Below, in pieces: positions 44,254 to 56,744 of a DNA stretch of 64,000 nt (position 1 is its first letter; every line of letters starts with the position of its first letter). The position numbers and the translations under genes were made by a program. The stretch is from Phlebotomus papatasi (taxonomy: Eukaryota > Arthropoda > Insecta > Diptera > Psychodidae): the NCBI RefSeq assembly GCF_024763615.1, contig NC_077223.1:80724627-80788626 (forward strand), read 5' to 3'. The notes under the pieces are model-generated. The model had not been told where the DNA came from. It did not search any database and was given only the letters and a program-made list of their open reading frames with translations.

Positions 44254-45830
44254 TTAATATTTAATTTAACCTTTAAGATTTCTTTACCTCAGAACTCAAT
44301 TTCAAACAATTTCAAAAGATAACAACAGGATAATTCTTAGTAATTGAATAATACAGTAATCAGCATTGCTTAATGGACGAGCATCAATAATTTTCATGTT
44401 TATGTTTTTCCGAGTTTGCATGAAAAAGGGGTTAAACCACCATAAAATTGAATTTAAAATAAATTTGTCAAAAAGCAACTGTAAGTGTCATTTTCAGCAA
44501 TGGACAAGCCCCTGGATCTGGAAACATTCTATGCTACGGAAGAGATTATTTTTATTATTTTATTATTTTGTGTGGATTTATAATGAGATTTAAGAACGTA
44601 AGAAATATATGAATGGAAACGGCACCAACAGAATCAAAGGAGAGAATTTAAGGGTGTGGCATAATGCGATATGATAGTTTATTCTTCGTGTAATTCTTCA
44701 CGCAACAATTGCTCATCGCAAGGCGAGTCTTCGGCGGAAAAATGCCGCAAAATCGATCAACAGACATAACAAATTGAAATATCTTTGGAGTGTGGGTGGT
44801 GGGGTTTTTATGTAGGAGTGGTGACCAAACAATTACATAGTATTTTCTCCTATTGTTGCACATCTTTCTTGTAGCATGTTAACAATTGGAAGATGCTAAA
44901 AATGTCTCACAATTTATCAGACTCAGGGGCGGATGACATACGGTTCAAAAGAAGCACATTTCAACGATTTTTTCTTCTTCTTTCAATTTCACCATTGACG
45001 TTTGTTAAGTTCAAGGCTCTTGTCGCATATGTTCATAAAATTTTGTGGTCTGTAGTTGGTTTATTTTTTGCTGGTCGCGGATGAGGATTAATTTGTCGCA
45101 AAAGTATCAATTGATATTCACGGAGCGTCGAGAGCGTTGAGTCAATTGAAAATGTGGTTTAGTCATTTTGGCCACTTGCGGTCAATTTTCTCAAAGTGTT
45201 TTCGTGTGATTTTGCCGCCACATTACAATCAAAATTGATGGTGAGAGTGAGAAAATGAGGCAAAATCACGTGGAGGGACAACACAGTGGGGTGGCTTTCA
45301 GTAAGAATCAAGCATTTGATTCACTCTCATTCTCCCAATTTCCTGCTACAGAATTAAGCTCGAGAAACTGCTTCAGGTTAAACTTCTTTGTTCTCACTCT
45401 TTAATCTTCGCAGAATGCTCGTACAAATTAGTGGAATTCAATCAAGAATTTCCTAAAAGATTGTCCTTTCCCAGTTTGTATATAAGTACATTTGAAAGAG
45501 GAAAAATTGCACTCATTCTTGCAATTGGACACAGGAATGTCTCAATTAATGCTTCTTATTTAGTTGAATTTCAATTGACTTTAATTCTACGGAGGATTCT
45601 CAATGGTGGTTTGAGCTTGATGAATTTTTATGAGTTTGTCTGACATTCAAGGCACATCCCAAAGTCATTCAATATTGAAGGATTTCTCGGTTGTCTTTCC
45701 AATTCAATTTGGATTCGAGACAAATTTACGATTCTCAAGAAGCGTTAATTTTTCATATTGTCTCTTCAAAAATGATCATTAGAAAATGATGGTTAACCTC
45801 ACTTTTGAATTCGGCGAAATTATAATCGGA
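44254..45830. other. AT-rich DNA without recognisable gene
   Basis: No supported ORF, RNA gene or paired repeat. The stretch 44890-45300 is slightly more GC-rich but has no recognisable coding content. Confidence 0.45.
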
Positions 45831-45836
45831 AACAAC

Positions 45837-46118
45837 CACTGGTAAAGATAAAAGGGTTAAATTAATCCTTTTCAGAAAGAATGAATAATATTTGTCCTTT
45901 GAAAGGTTCATTTGCGTCTCTTGATATTTTGTATGCACATTTATCACGATAGATTATGTTTTATCGTAAACTTAATATTCATATCATATTTCTCTTATAT
46001 AAACGAACACCGAAGATGACTTTTTCATTGTTTTTATTCGTTTATTCCGGAGTTAAATAAGTGTCAAAATGGGGACACTTTCAAAGGATCTCTAGTGACC
46101 CATTCATTTTTAACAGTG
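45837..46118. mobile_element. 282-bp CACTGGTAAAGAT MITE
   Basis: The ends (CACTGGTAAAGATAAAAGGG and CATTCATTTTTAACAGTG) and an interior including TTATTCGTTTATTCCGGA match 3086-3422 in reverse. The left flank lacks TA, so the outermost base or flank has changed. Confidence 0.72.
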
Positions 46119-46163
46119 ACTTTTGTTGTCTAGAAATTTCTTTGAATTTCTACAAATGATGTA

Positions 46164-46375
46164 AGGTAAAGTGCCCTCGAGTCGACCGGTTCCTCGACTC
46201 GACCGGTGGTCAATATTTAAATGTTTTAATGATGAATTTCTATAAAATTGACACTGATTCGTATTTATTAATGGAATAATTGATCTATTAATGTTAGATC
46301 ATACGCCAAATATTAGTGCAAATATAAACAAATTGAATAAATAACTCTACCGGTCGACTTGAGGGCACTTTACCT
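46164..46375. mobile_element. 212-bp MITE with GTCGACCGGT motifs
   Basis: Starts AGGTAAAGTGCCCTCGAGTC, ends with the complement, with TA on both sides. The motif CTCGAGTCGACCGGT/CTCGACTCGACCGGT is duplicated at the left end. Confidence 0.85.
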
Positions 46376-46669
46376 TAAATAAATAAATCGTGATTGTAAC
46401 GGTTTGTTGTAAAGAATTTTAATTCAGTGACATTTACACTTGATAGTCATGCAAAGTTTGTACACGCTGTGTATGAAAAGTTTGCAATCGCACCGATTTT
46501 GATAATATTTTCCTTCACTCTCTTTTCTAATTTGCATTCTAAATGGTAAATTCTTTTCTTTGGTAGTTACACTATATAAAAATCATATTTGTAATGGTTT
46601 TTTGCAAAGAATTCAAAATTCAATGACTGCTAAGCCGCGTGTTTTATAATGTTACCCCACAACCCCTTA

Positions 46670-46879
46670 GGGTAAAGTGATACAAGTTGGACAAGGATTT
46701 TTTCTTGATAAATACAGTACTAATTTCTTTTAAGCACAAGGAAACAAATTATAAAACTAAAGCATTAAAAATATACAAATAAAAATGAAGTACTAAATTT
46801 ATCAAGAAAAAAAGCCCTGTTCAACTAGTACCATTGATTGTCCATCTTGCACCATGGTCCAACTTGTACCACTTTACCC
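46670..46879. mobile_element. 210-bp MITE with GTACAAGTTGGAC motifs
   Basis: Starts GGGTAAAGTGATACAAGTTG, ends CCAACTTGTACCACTTTACCC, with TA on both sides. Three variants of a roughly 22-bp unit (CAACTAGTACC, CATCTTGCACC, CAACTTGTACC) lie in the right arm. Same family as 32106-32349. Confidence 0.83.
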
Positions 46880-46881
46880 TA

Positions 46882-47688
46882 ATAGATTTTTTTCTGTTCA
46901 GAAGGATCACCTACTGAGGAGTTCTTTCCAAAATATGAGTATTCTGTCTTCAATGTTTCTACTACTTTTTTCAAAAGAGTTAAGAGGATAGATAGGAGGG
47001 GAAAACCTACATGTAGACGCGGGTAGTTTTACATGTCGTGAATTATTCTTTGAATATTTAAATTAATGTGACAAAAATTATAAATGTGCCACTAATAGAA
47101 GTATTTTAATAAAGTCTATATACTGATGAGTATACTAAGCGCTATATAAAATTTCAAGACGATTTTCTGAGTTTTGGAAAAACAGCGTTAAAGTCAAATA
47201 ACAAAAAAAGTACCTCAAATATGCCGGCTCTCCCCTATGTTCGTATGAAATAACTCTGGTATATTGTCTGACTAATATAACAACAATTATCAAGCTGGAA
47301 ATACAGTATCAAGCAATTAATTTTTTGGGTCTCGCTCGGTAACGTGCCCTCAGATTTATTCACTCTAATAACTTCTACTATATATTGTGAGAAATTTTTG
47401 TAAAAATGCTTCATTTTGATGCATTTGAATGTCATTTGCGCGTCAAAATGAAGTTTACTTCGCAGGAGTTAAAAAGATCTGCTTCTCACCTCACGGTTCG
47501 CTATATGGCTCTCGATCAGCCGATCATGGAGACTGATTGGCACCGATAAGCGGATCTGCCACTCACGGTTCACCCCCTAAGTTAACGAGTTCAAATTTGA
47601 AGTTACTATTTTATTAATTTTTATAAAATGAATGTTACAAAATTCCGTTTTTCTACACTATTTAAAAACTTTGATAATTATATAAATA
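46882..47688. other. AT-rich DNA, one orphan TAGGGG-like end
   Basis: GCCGGCTCTCCCCTA near 47222-47236 looks like the right end of a TAGGGG-type element, and GGGGAAAACCTACATG near 47001 could be a decayed left end. I cannot confirm a unit. Confidence 0.3.
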
Positions 47689-47690
47689 TA

Positions 47691-47919
47691 CCCAGCGAAC
47701 ACAGTTAGTTGAAAAATGTAGCATTTTCAGCATATTTTTGCTGAGTTGGTCAGAAAAAAAATATGCTGACCGTTCAGCAGTTCTCGAACAAAAAGTGCTA
47801 ACCAAATATATGAAAATGGCACTGTCTGGCGACTTTTGTTTAAAGGTTATCAGAATTCAGCTGAAAATACAAATATTTTCAGCTGAATTGAAATCGGTTA
47901 GCATTTAGTGCTCGCTGGG
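47691..47919. mobile_element. 229-bp MITE with CCCAGCGAACAC ends
   Basis: CCCAGCGAACAC at the left pairs with TGCTCGCTGGG at the right, with TA on both sides. Inner segments (AGCATATTTTTGCTGA, TCAGCTGAA) repeat around GCTGA. Confidence 0.75.
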
Positions 47920-47921
47920 TA

Positions 47922-48962
47922 ATTTCATAAAATTCAAAAAGCCCAACTAGATCCAGCCCAGAAAGACAAAAAGACAATTTTTATGCTAATGATTAGCCTC
48001 CCACATAAAAAATGAATTTTCTACAATACCTCTACAATTCCCTTATACGCAATTAAAAGCATGTGGTGCAAATTGCAAGCAAATAATAGTATAGATTTGT
48101 CACATGTTCACACCAAGTGAGTTTATGAAGAAAAGAGTGATAATTGACTAATCAATGAAGTAATTACTAAGATTTGTACTGGTCGATGTGAATTCATTGA
48201 TAAATGTTTTCCTCCCTGAAACTCTGTCTCTTTGAGTACTCTTCAGGGTCACTTGAACGTGTTATATTAATTTTCTCAGAACATGGAAAATGTTCATATT
48301 GGAAAAATTCCGTCATATATCAAAAGCGTTACATGAAAGAATTTTCGCAGTGGTTTTTTTTCTAAATGTTGCCTTTTTTCCAGACATTGAGAAATTACTT
48401 GAGAATGTAATATGATGCTCTCAGAAGATAAGAGGAAGTTTAAAGTAATTTTTTAATTAACTCAACTTGCTTCTACAATTGAATTAATTGTATCATAAAG
48501 TACGAAGATGAAGTTTGAAATTGTTTTATTGAAAATTTTACTTTATTCTTGAGAGACTATAAAATCGCAAAATGTAAAGTATTGAGGATATTGCTTGAGA
48601 TTTTTATTTATGTGTGCTATCATTCACTCTATCTAAGAGGTAATTCAACAAAATTCCATTCTATTTTGTAATGCTTTTATGGGCTTTTTTTTGATAAACA
48701 ACAAAGTTTACTTTTGCAAATAATGTGCAATAACATTTCATATTTCACTTTTGCCTCTTCGTAAATTAAACACATTGCAAAAATTGTGATGTTATCATGC
48801 ATAAAAACTTACCTATATCAATTTTCGTTAAAATAACAATTTTATTTGATTTTAATTCATTTTGCCACGCAATACCGGCTGAAGAGCTTAACAAACTCTC
48901 AATTAATTTTTTTGCACAATTTGCTTGACAGAATAATATTTTTGCAGCAATATAAAGATGAG
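47922..48962. other. AT-rich DNA without recognisable gene
   Basis: No ORF, RNA gene or repeat recognised. Confidence 0.45.
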
Positions 48963-48964
48963 TA

Positions 48965-49176
48965 GGGGAAACTGGGGCACCACCAAACACGGAGTAGAAC
49001 CAAACACTAATTTTTATTTCTAAACTACTTGGACTATCTCGACCATTTCTTCAGTGGACAAGCATCCCTATAATGCCTAAAAATTTCTATAAGTCTTGTT
49101 CTCTGAAGTCAAATATCCTATCAAAAAATTGCAGTGTTTGGTGCTACCCTGTGTTTGGTGGTGCCCCAGTTTCCCC
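48965..49176. mobile_element. 212-bp MITE with ACCAAACAC motifs
   Basis: Starts GGGGAAACTGGGGCACCACC; the complement closes the right end, with TA on both sides. CCAAACAC occurs twice in each arm. Confidence 0.87.
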
Positions 49177-50012
49177 TATATACAAAATACAAATTTTGCT
49201 CGATGGCAATGAACTTCTACTTTTTCATGCTATTTTTTGCCAATATCACTCCAAATGCATGCTTCTGTAAATTGCCAAATTTGATGAAGAAGACAGAAAA
49301 CAGACAAGTGAAAAGTTTCACATATGCAAAATTTAAAGGCAATGGAAGATAATCCTCTTTCTATTTTATAGAGTAGAAAATACACCACCACATTTTCACA
49401 TTGTAAATCCGATTTGGATTTTCATTTTATGTAATATTCAATTTTTGCGCTTTTACAGAGGGCAAAACTCCATTTAAAAAAAATTGGATCAAATTTGTGT
49501 GCAAATTTTAATATTTATGTTTTTTATCCTATTTCTGTCTTGCTGTTTTATTTGATTTTTGGTAAAGAAAACGCTTTTAAATATAACATTTTATTAACTT
49601 GACATAGAATAAACTGAAATTCTTAAAAATTCTTTTGAGTATTAGGGGAAGTGTGCCAAATTTCGGCCAGCTTCTAATTTCAGCCACTTTGAGTGTAATT
49701 TCGGCCATGCAAATAAATTAATTAAAATGATGTATGTAATCTTCGAATAGTCAATGAATTCATTCTGCTTTTAAATATTTATTCATTTTAGGATGTATTA
49801 GCACAAAGACCGTTAAATTTTAGGTATAATTTGAATTTAAATTGCGTTGTAAAAAAAAACTCAGTGAGGAAAGAGTTTTACAAAAAATGTGACAGATCGA
49901 TTGTGTCTCTAACAGTCTTGTGATTTGTGGTGAAGTGCAGAAGGTTTTCCATCGGTGTTTTTCATTAAAATTGATTAGTTTTCTTTAAAGATTGTTTCTG
50001 TTTATGTTAATA

Positions 50013-50461
50013 CACTCAGTCCCGGCATTAAGTCCTTCGGGATTATGCACCTGACGGAATTATGCACATACAATTATGCAAGTTTGCCTACCATTGGGAG
50101 TCAATTTATGAATTCATTTTTGAAATACGCCTGAATGTATACTATCCCGCGACGCGGGAAATTTGAAAACATTTTGCTACTTTTTAAGAATAAAACTTTA
50201 ATTTCTTTTATTAAAGTAATTTTTTTAAAATATTTTAACCATTTATTGAAGAACTCTGACCAAAAAGTACTGTTTGTTAATGCATTTCTATTAAACAGTT
50301 GAATCTTTTTGTTTGAACTACTTTTACTCCGCGCAAAATTCGTTCTACGGTCGATTTATTCAAAAGAAAGCCCCTGAGGGTATGCAAATTTTCTCGATGC
50401 ATAATGCCATTTCGCGCGTTTTTTTCGGTCCCGAAAATGTGCATAATCCCGGGACTGAGTG
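50013..50461. mobile_element. 449-bp nested MITE with CACTCAGTCCCGG ends
   Basis: CACTCAGTCCCGG and CCGGGACTGAGTG bound it, with TA on both sides (50011-50012, 50462-50463). ATTATGCAC/GTGCATAAT pairs lie inside. It lies within the 49645-51163 element and is therefore younger. Confidence 0.85.
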
Positions 50462-50648
50462 TAAGTGTAGTGAATCAATCTTTAAGTTTCGGGTAAAATT
50501 TCCCAGCTGGATCCTGTATTTCTAGTAAAAAGTATATACTTTGTGAGCGCCTCTCTGGTGAGGTAGTGTTGCCTATTTCGGCAACATCTTTTGCTTTCCT
50601 AAATTTCTTATTCATTTTATGTTTTTTTTTCAATTTCTGAGTTATACA

Positions 50649-50834
50649 ATGTCCAGAGAGAAAAAACATCGCGTCTATGAAAAAGATGATGAGGAAAAGA
50701 CCTTGGAAGAGTTCAGGAACGGCAAATTGCTATGGGAACCTACGCGTCAATTTGAGATGCTACTCTTCAGGTCTTCGGGACAAATTACGCGGAAGATCTC
50801 AGGGCTTGTGGGTCATATAAACGTATTAAACTAA
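50649..50834 (+). pseudogene. Pogo-type transposase N-terminal fragment (Pipsqueak HTH)
   Basis: From ATG the frame reads MSREKKHRVYEKDDEEKT, then LEEFRNGKLLWEPTRQFEML and more, 61 residues in all. The pattern Y..DD....L.E.RNGK....A.RQF...R is that of the Pipsqueak DNA-binding domain found at the start of pogo-type transposases. The catalytic DDE domain is absent and the frame stops soon after, so this is a relic within a deletion derivative. The same region exists in more decayed form at 56033-56164. Confidence 0.6.
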
Positions 50835-51378
50835 ATATTTAACTCGTTCCGTTTGACGTTTTAAAATTTTCTATCCGTTGCGTCACAAAAGGTGGTCAGA
50901 AAAAAGGTGGCCGGTATTTCACTCAAAGTGGCCGGAATACCACCCAAAGCAATGTCCATATTTTTATAAATTTTTCAATATTTTAGCAAGTGATTTAAAG
51001 AACACAAAGATGATAAACTAGTTTTCAAGGTTTCACACAGCCCTCCCGAATTTCAAACTTAGGACACAACAACACAACTTAGGACTTCAACACAACCCTT
51101 GCATTTCAAACTTAGGACTTCGGTGCTTATATGCAACTATGCCGAAATTTGGCACGCTTATCCTATCTACGTGTGACGGAAATACTGAACCGTTCTTGAT
51201 TTTCACAATTTTATTCTCTACAATTTTTACAATTATTCTATTGCAAAGAAAAAAATTAAGAAAACAAGAGCGGTTCAGCCTGCCTTTCCATCCATCTCTT
51301 GTTACATTCCATAAAGTGAACATAGGCAAATTACAAGGATATTTTGGGTCATATTTTGTATCCAATTTTTGCATGGTA

Positions 51379-51574
51379 GGGGAAAGTGCGCTATCTTCGG
51401 ACCACTTAATTTTTTCTGTATTTTTAATGGATTAATCCACGGTTCTTTTCAGAAAATTTGAAGCATTTGACTAGCTATTAAAAATAATAATATAACGGGT
51501 AAAATTCATTAAAACCCTATTGAAAAAATGAATTGCTCGAAGCTTAAGCCGTGCGAAGGTAAAGCGCTTCCCCC
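51379..51574. mobile_element. 196-bp MITE, AAAGTGCGCTATCTTCGG family
   Basis: Starts GGGGAAAGTGCGCTATCTTC and ends AAGGTAAAGCGCTTCCCC, with TA on both sides. Related to 25163-25380. Confidence 0.8.
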
Positions 51575-51576
51575 TA

Positions 51577-54500
51577 CGCTCGTATCCTTGTCCTTGTTTT
51601 GCAAGATTTGCAATTTCTCTAAAAGCATACAGAGTCGGGATTGAAATTCCAGTGAAATCACTTTGAATAATTCGTCTGTATAGAATAAAATGTAACCAAC
51701 ATATTTTAAGCAATTATTAAAAAAAAATCCCACAACTTTTCCATGAATTTTACTGGCCTCTCTCCAAAATTTGCTTCCAAAAATTGTTTCAGGGAATATT
51801 CTTAAAATCATGCCCTTCTTAAACTTCTATCTATCCTCTTCCACACTGAACATAGAAAATTCTTCCATGGAAAATTAATTCAATTTCCGCAATAATATAG
51901 GATTTTTAACTTACGCCTCATCTGTGCCAAATACCACAGAAGAAGGAGTGCAAATGGACGAGCAAAACTCTGAAAAGGGGTCCGGAAATAGGAATTTAAT
52001 TAAGCAAATTGCTCATTTTTTTTCGGTCAAAAGCAAATCCCTATGTGTTTCAAAGGAATCTCATTAAATCGTACAAATGGTGGCGCCTTGTTGAAATTAT
52101 GAATTTTCTTGGGTGAAAAGGATCAAGTTGTGTTGTGGGATGTAAGGGGCAAAAGTCTGACCATTTTTGGTATTGTATTTTCTGCTTTTTTTTTCTTTGT
52201 ATTGCTCGAATTCTAAGAGAAAGCAATTATAATCCATCGATTTGGAATTATACAAATATTTAAAATCCTTGCATCTCCTTTGTCACCTCTAAATCTACAT
52301 TTTAATAACATATTGATAAAGTGCTCAATGATTTTTTTTTATTTTCAAATAATGTTATGCGGATGTTACACAGCCAGATATTCCTTATTCTCAGTATTAA
52401 CCTTCCCGATTTGACAGCTCTGTGATTCAGATATATACGGTACCGATTCGAACGATTCGAAGATATATCAGAGAGAATTTACATAAAAACCCGTTGGAAG
52501 TTCGTAAATTTAAACCAATGAGTTGCGTAAAAGTGATTAAATTTCATGAAAATGACATTTATTTTTAATGAAATTAGAATTCAAACGTTCTGCCATCTTG
52601 AAATTTCACAAAACCACACAAAAATTCACTCACAGAAAAACAGCAAACGCTAAAGCGGCGAATACCTGAACTTGCACTTTAGACTTGCAATCGATTTTCG
52701 AATAGGTTTGACTTGGCTTTCGGAAGATTTCTTCTGTGTCTTCGAAAGATTATTTTATGAGTGAACAGGGCCAGGGCCATTTGCTTCATTGACAGTTGGA
52801 GTTAAAAAAATTAAAGATTGCTTTCGAAAACAAAGGAAGAGGCATTTTTACTTTTCGTTTTGTCCGCAGGATAGCCGAACTGCATCCTTTTCGAATTTCG
52901 AAGTATTCGAAGTGTCAAAATGTACGGTTTCTGCTTTGTTGTGGAAAATATAGTTTGAAATTCTAAATTGAGTTTTCATTAGAACTTTAGCGACCTTTTC
53001 TACAAATAGAGTTCCATCATGACCGTGGTTTTACATGTAAGATTAATATTAATATTAAGAAAAGCCGGAAAGAGAAGTAATAGTATACAAAATTTCAAAT
53101 GGAAAATCACGTGTGTTAGAAAGAGTACACTCTAGTGGAGTAATACGATGAGTAAAATATTACTGTTCGTATTAATTGTTTTCTGAATCGCATTTACAAG
53201 CAATTCGAGCAATTTTCCATGCGTGCCAACTGTGATTCGGTCAGTTTTCGAGCAATCGTATTGCTGCCAACTTTGGACACAGAGGGGAAATGCGAGAGAG
53301 AGGCAAGATAAAACAATTGCTATCTTTTTTTGTCATTCTCGCAGTTCAGAAAGTATTATTAATCTTAATATTAATCTTATATGTGACATGGTCATGAAAC
53401 TCGAGCTGTGCATAGGAGGATTGTATCCATATGCCATTGACTTATCATTTAGTAAAACAATTTAGAAGAGCATATTTAAAATAGGACATTTCGAAATGTA
53501 CTAGGCGTACAAGGCTATAAACCGGTGTGTCTCAGAAAAACTGCGTTAGTGGTTCATTTTCGAATTAAAACCTCAAATTAAAGAAATATGGAAAAAACAC
53601 GAAGTGTTTGAAGCCAGAGGATGTACGAAACATGAAAGACTTCCCCTATATCTGTATTGAATACTTAATATTTAGATAAATTAAAAAAATAGGTATATTT
53701 ACAATAATGTACTGCGCAGATCGTATTAACAATATTAAATCAGGTCAAGAACGGGTAGTCTGAATGTGAATAACTAATAAATGGAAGTTCAATAAATGAG
53801 ATCAATAGTTATAGTAATTTTCTTAAAAAGTCGACGAAAAATTTTATTCTGCATGTAATGCAATCAATTTTTATACATATATTTGATTTAGTGGATACCG
53901 TGGATACGATGCGTCCTGCTAGTCTGCTGTGATCCAAGTTACACTATCGATATATGCTTCTTTTACCTTTAAATTTTAAAACTTAGTTTAAAAGTTTTAG
54001 GAAGCAAACTAATTGGGCAAGTTTGGATGAATCTGAAAAAGTCTCGACTTCGAGCATACTGCAAAACCTGTTTCATTCCGCCACCGAATATATATATAGT
54101 ATAAGGATGGATTCTACTCTATATGGACGATATGGACGTATTTAAGTCCAATATTTTCCATTCCTTTTATTGTTCTACATCATAAAACACCACTAGCCCT
54201 ATTCAGAGTGAATTGCATTTTGACATGGGTGAAGTGGAGCAGAGAAATGAGATTTTCCACCCCATTTTCTATAACCCTCTTGTGTTTTTTTTTGTTTTGC
54301 CCAACATCCTTGCCAACATATATCTTCTGAATAACTTATATCATCTGAAGTTTAGAAACTTTCCCTGGATATTTCTTTCCGCAAGTTCTTTTGGGTTAAA
54401 TTTTTATTACCCTCAGCCATTTATATAGTTTTTTTCTTTCACTAATTGCAAAAGGTTGACACCATTACGAGACAGAGACGAAAAAAATGGTCTATGATTG

Positions 54501-55488
54501 AAAAAAAAAACGTGAAAAAGTATGTGATAAGATTTCAATATCAAAACACACTCGAAAACACCCATGATAAGATAGAATAGTAAACATTTTCCACGAACTA
54601 AAAAGCATGGAAGAGTAAACTCGATTACAATTACATTAAGGTTTGGTGTAGTGTTAACGAAAAATGTTATAATAGAGCAAAGGAAAGCCTAAAAAGGGGG
54701 AAAAGAAGGCACAAGATTCATTGAAAGAAGGTAGGAGAGGTGTGAGTAAAGATCTGCAGGTACCCAAATAGACTATTCATCCAGAGTCATTCCTAAATAA
54801 TTATTAACAAGCATCCTGAAAGAAAAGACACAACAGTCCCAAATAGTTGCCAATAGATAGAGAAATTTATTTTTTTCCCTCAAAAAAAAAATCTTTTATT
54901 TTCTACCAAAAAAAAATATTCTCAACAAATTTCTCTTTCACTACAAATGTTGATAGAGTAAGTAAGTAAATACCAGAAAAATTCATCTTGAATCTCATAT
55001 AAATGAAAGAACACAGTGTGAATGGTAATTCAATGTGAATATACCCTGAGAATTTAATTTAATTACCGACTTAGTTAATTCTGGTGGATTTCTTCCAGAC
55101 TCTTTCCGGAGGGAAAACTATATACAACTTCCTCCCGATGAGTGCCAACTGACGAGAAATTATTTCTCCACCAAGAAGAAAGTGGCCTAATTGAAGGGAA
55201 TCTCTACAGAATATTACAAAATATTCTCATCGTGAAGAAGACTTTCTTTTTATGGTCCAATTTTTTCTGATAAAACTCCGATTAAAGTGTCTTCATTGGT
55301 GTGAAAATTTATGACATTTCTCAGAAGAGAGAATAAGACAGAAAGAAAACCACAATATTATTTTATTGCCAATTGAGAGTAGGAGAGATATCAAAATGGA
55401 AATTATTTCGGACTGGCGAGAGACAATTTTACAAAACATCTTTTATTGATTCAATAAAAAGAAAATCAAAAACGTCTGCTAGATAATT
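51577..55488. other. 3.9 kb without recognisable features
   Basis: No ORF here has a family signature and I found no clear inverted ends. Weak items are an orphan AAGACTTCCCCTA end near 53638-53650 and TTAATATTAATATTAAGAA (53044) with a near-complement at 53353-53380. An old element could be hidden between them, but it is not defined. Confidence 0.4.
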
Positions 55489-55490
55489 TA

Positions 55491-56558
55491 GGGGAAATGC
55501 TTCTAATTTTGTCCAGTTTCTTATTTTGGACACTTTGAGGATAACATTGGACACTAAAAATAAATTGATTAAAATGATAGATTTTTATTCCAATATTTGA
55601 TGAATAATGAATTCTATCTAAATATTTGTTCTTTTTGGAATATTTTAACACTAAATACGTTAAAATTTGAATATGATTTGAGTTGAAATTGCTTTGTTGA
55701 AAATTCAGTGTGAGCAATTGCTTACGAGAAATATGACAGAACTTCGTGGCTTACTTCAGTCTTATTTAGTTTTGGTGAAGTACTAACAAAGTTTGTTCGC
55801 TGTTTTTGAGTGATATTATTGAATATTCATTGAATATTGTGTTGATTCACGTTACTGATGATTTGTACATTTGACCTGAAGTGAGATTTGCCTTGTGAAT
55901 TATATTTTTCGTGTGAAAAATGGGAATTTTTTTAAGACATTCACCAGTGAGGTGATGATTCTTATTTTGGACAGGTGTTTTTCTCACGAAATTTCGTGAA
56001 GTTTTAGCTTTTGTGATGACTAGGTTGGACAAATGCCTGGAGAAACAAAGGAGCATCATCTCTACGAAAGAGATGCAGTGAGAAATGCCTTGAAAGGCTC
56101 CCGGAAAGGGCAGGGAATGAGCGAATCCGCACGTACTTGGAGTACCGAAGTCAACTCACTTTAATGAATGATATGGAAAGTTTCTGGGCTTCTTGTGACA
56201 TTCCACGTTTCCCTTACATGACCAGGAAGAGGACTTGATAAGATTGGTTCATAAAATGAAGAACAATGGGCATCCTATTGAGGCGGATTATCTGTCCAAA
56301 TTTACAGACAAGTTGTAAAAATTAATAACCAAGTTGTCCAAAATAAGAGTCAAATTCACCTCTACATATCAATTCATTTTTAAACGTATTAAAACTCATT
56401 TTAGTAAAAATGAGATGATAAATAGCTTGCCAAGTTTCTAAACAATCCTTCTGAAAAGAGAGTAACAAGAAAAGTCAATTAGTATTGAAAATATGGCACT
56501 TCAAACTTAGGATATCGATGCTTATATGCAGACTGTCCAAAATTATAAGCACTTCCCC
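55491..56558 (+). mobile_element. 1068-bp pogo-like derivative with Pipsqueak remnant
   Basis: Ends GGGGAAATGCTTCTAATTTT and complement, with TA on both sides. TTGGACA-type motifs recur in both arms. Internally it is homologous to 49645-51163 and 34881-35606. Two transposase pieces survive: a 43-codon Pipsqueak-like frame (56033-56164) and EEDLIRLVHKMKNNGHPIEA (about 56226-56294). Flanks read TAGATAATTT on both sides, compatible with TA insertion into a short tandem repeat. Non-autonomous. Confidence 0.85.
56033..56294 (+). pseudogene. Pogo-type transposase fragment with Pipsqueak and second HTH pieces
   Basis: The frame from ATG reads MPGETKEHHLYERDAVRNAL, then KGSRKGQGMSESARTWSTEV and a stop. 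This matches the Pipsqueak layout (Y..D.....AL...RKG..S...AR.W). About 60 bp later EEDLIRLVHKMKNNGHPIEA resembles the 'EE..L..W......G.P' stretch of pogo/CENP-B-like proteins. The DDE domain is missing. Confidence 0.6.
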
Positions 56559-56744
56559 TAGATAATTTCGGACATACAGTTGCTTTAAAAAACACAAAAC
56601 GATAAAATTAGCTGATCAGCTGAAAATTTCGTTTAGTGACAAGTATAGAAGAGTTGTTGAAATTTACAATGGCTCCTTTCAAAATTTACAGATTATTTAA
56701 TCACATCTGACGTTAAAAAATCGTTTTGATAATCACCCCATAGC

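Larger units (their letters stand above)
49645..51163 (+). mobile_element. Pogo-like derivative with Pipsqueak remnant, interrupted by a nested element
   Basis: Ends GGGGAAGTGTGCCAAATTTC and complement, with TA on both sides. A 449-bp element at 50013-50461 plus its 2-bp TA duplication interrupts it; without them the unit is 1068 bp, the same length as the homologous 55491-56558. It keeps a start codon and a Pipsqueak-type helix-turn-helix segment (50649-50834). The motif TTTCGGCC is repeated in the arms. It cannot encode a full transposase. Confidence 0.85.
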
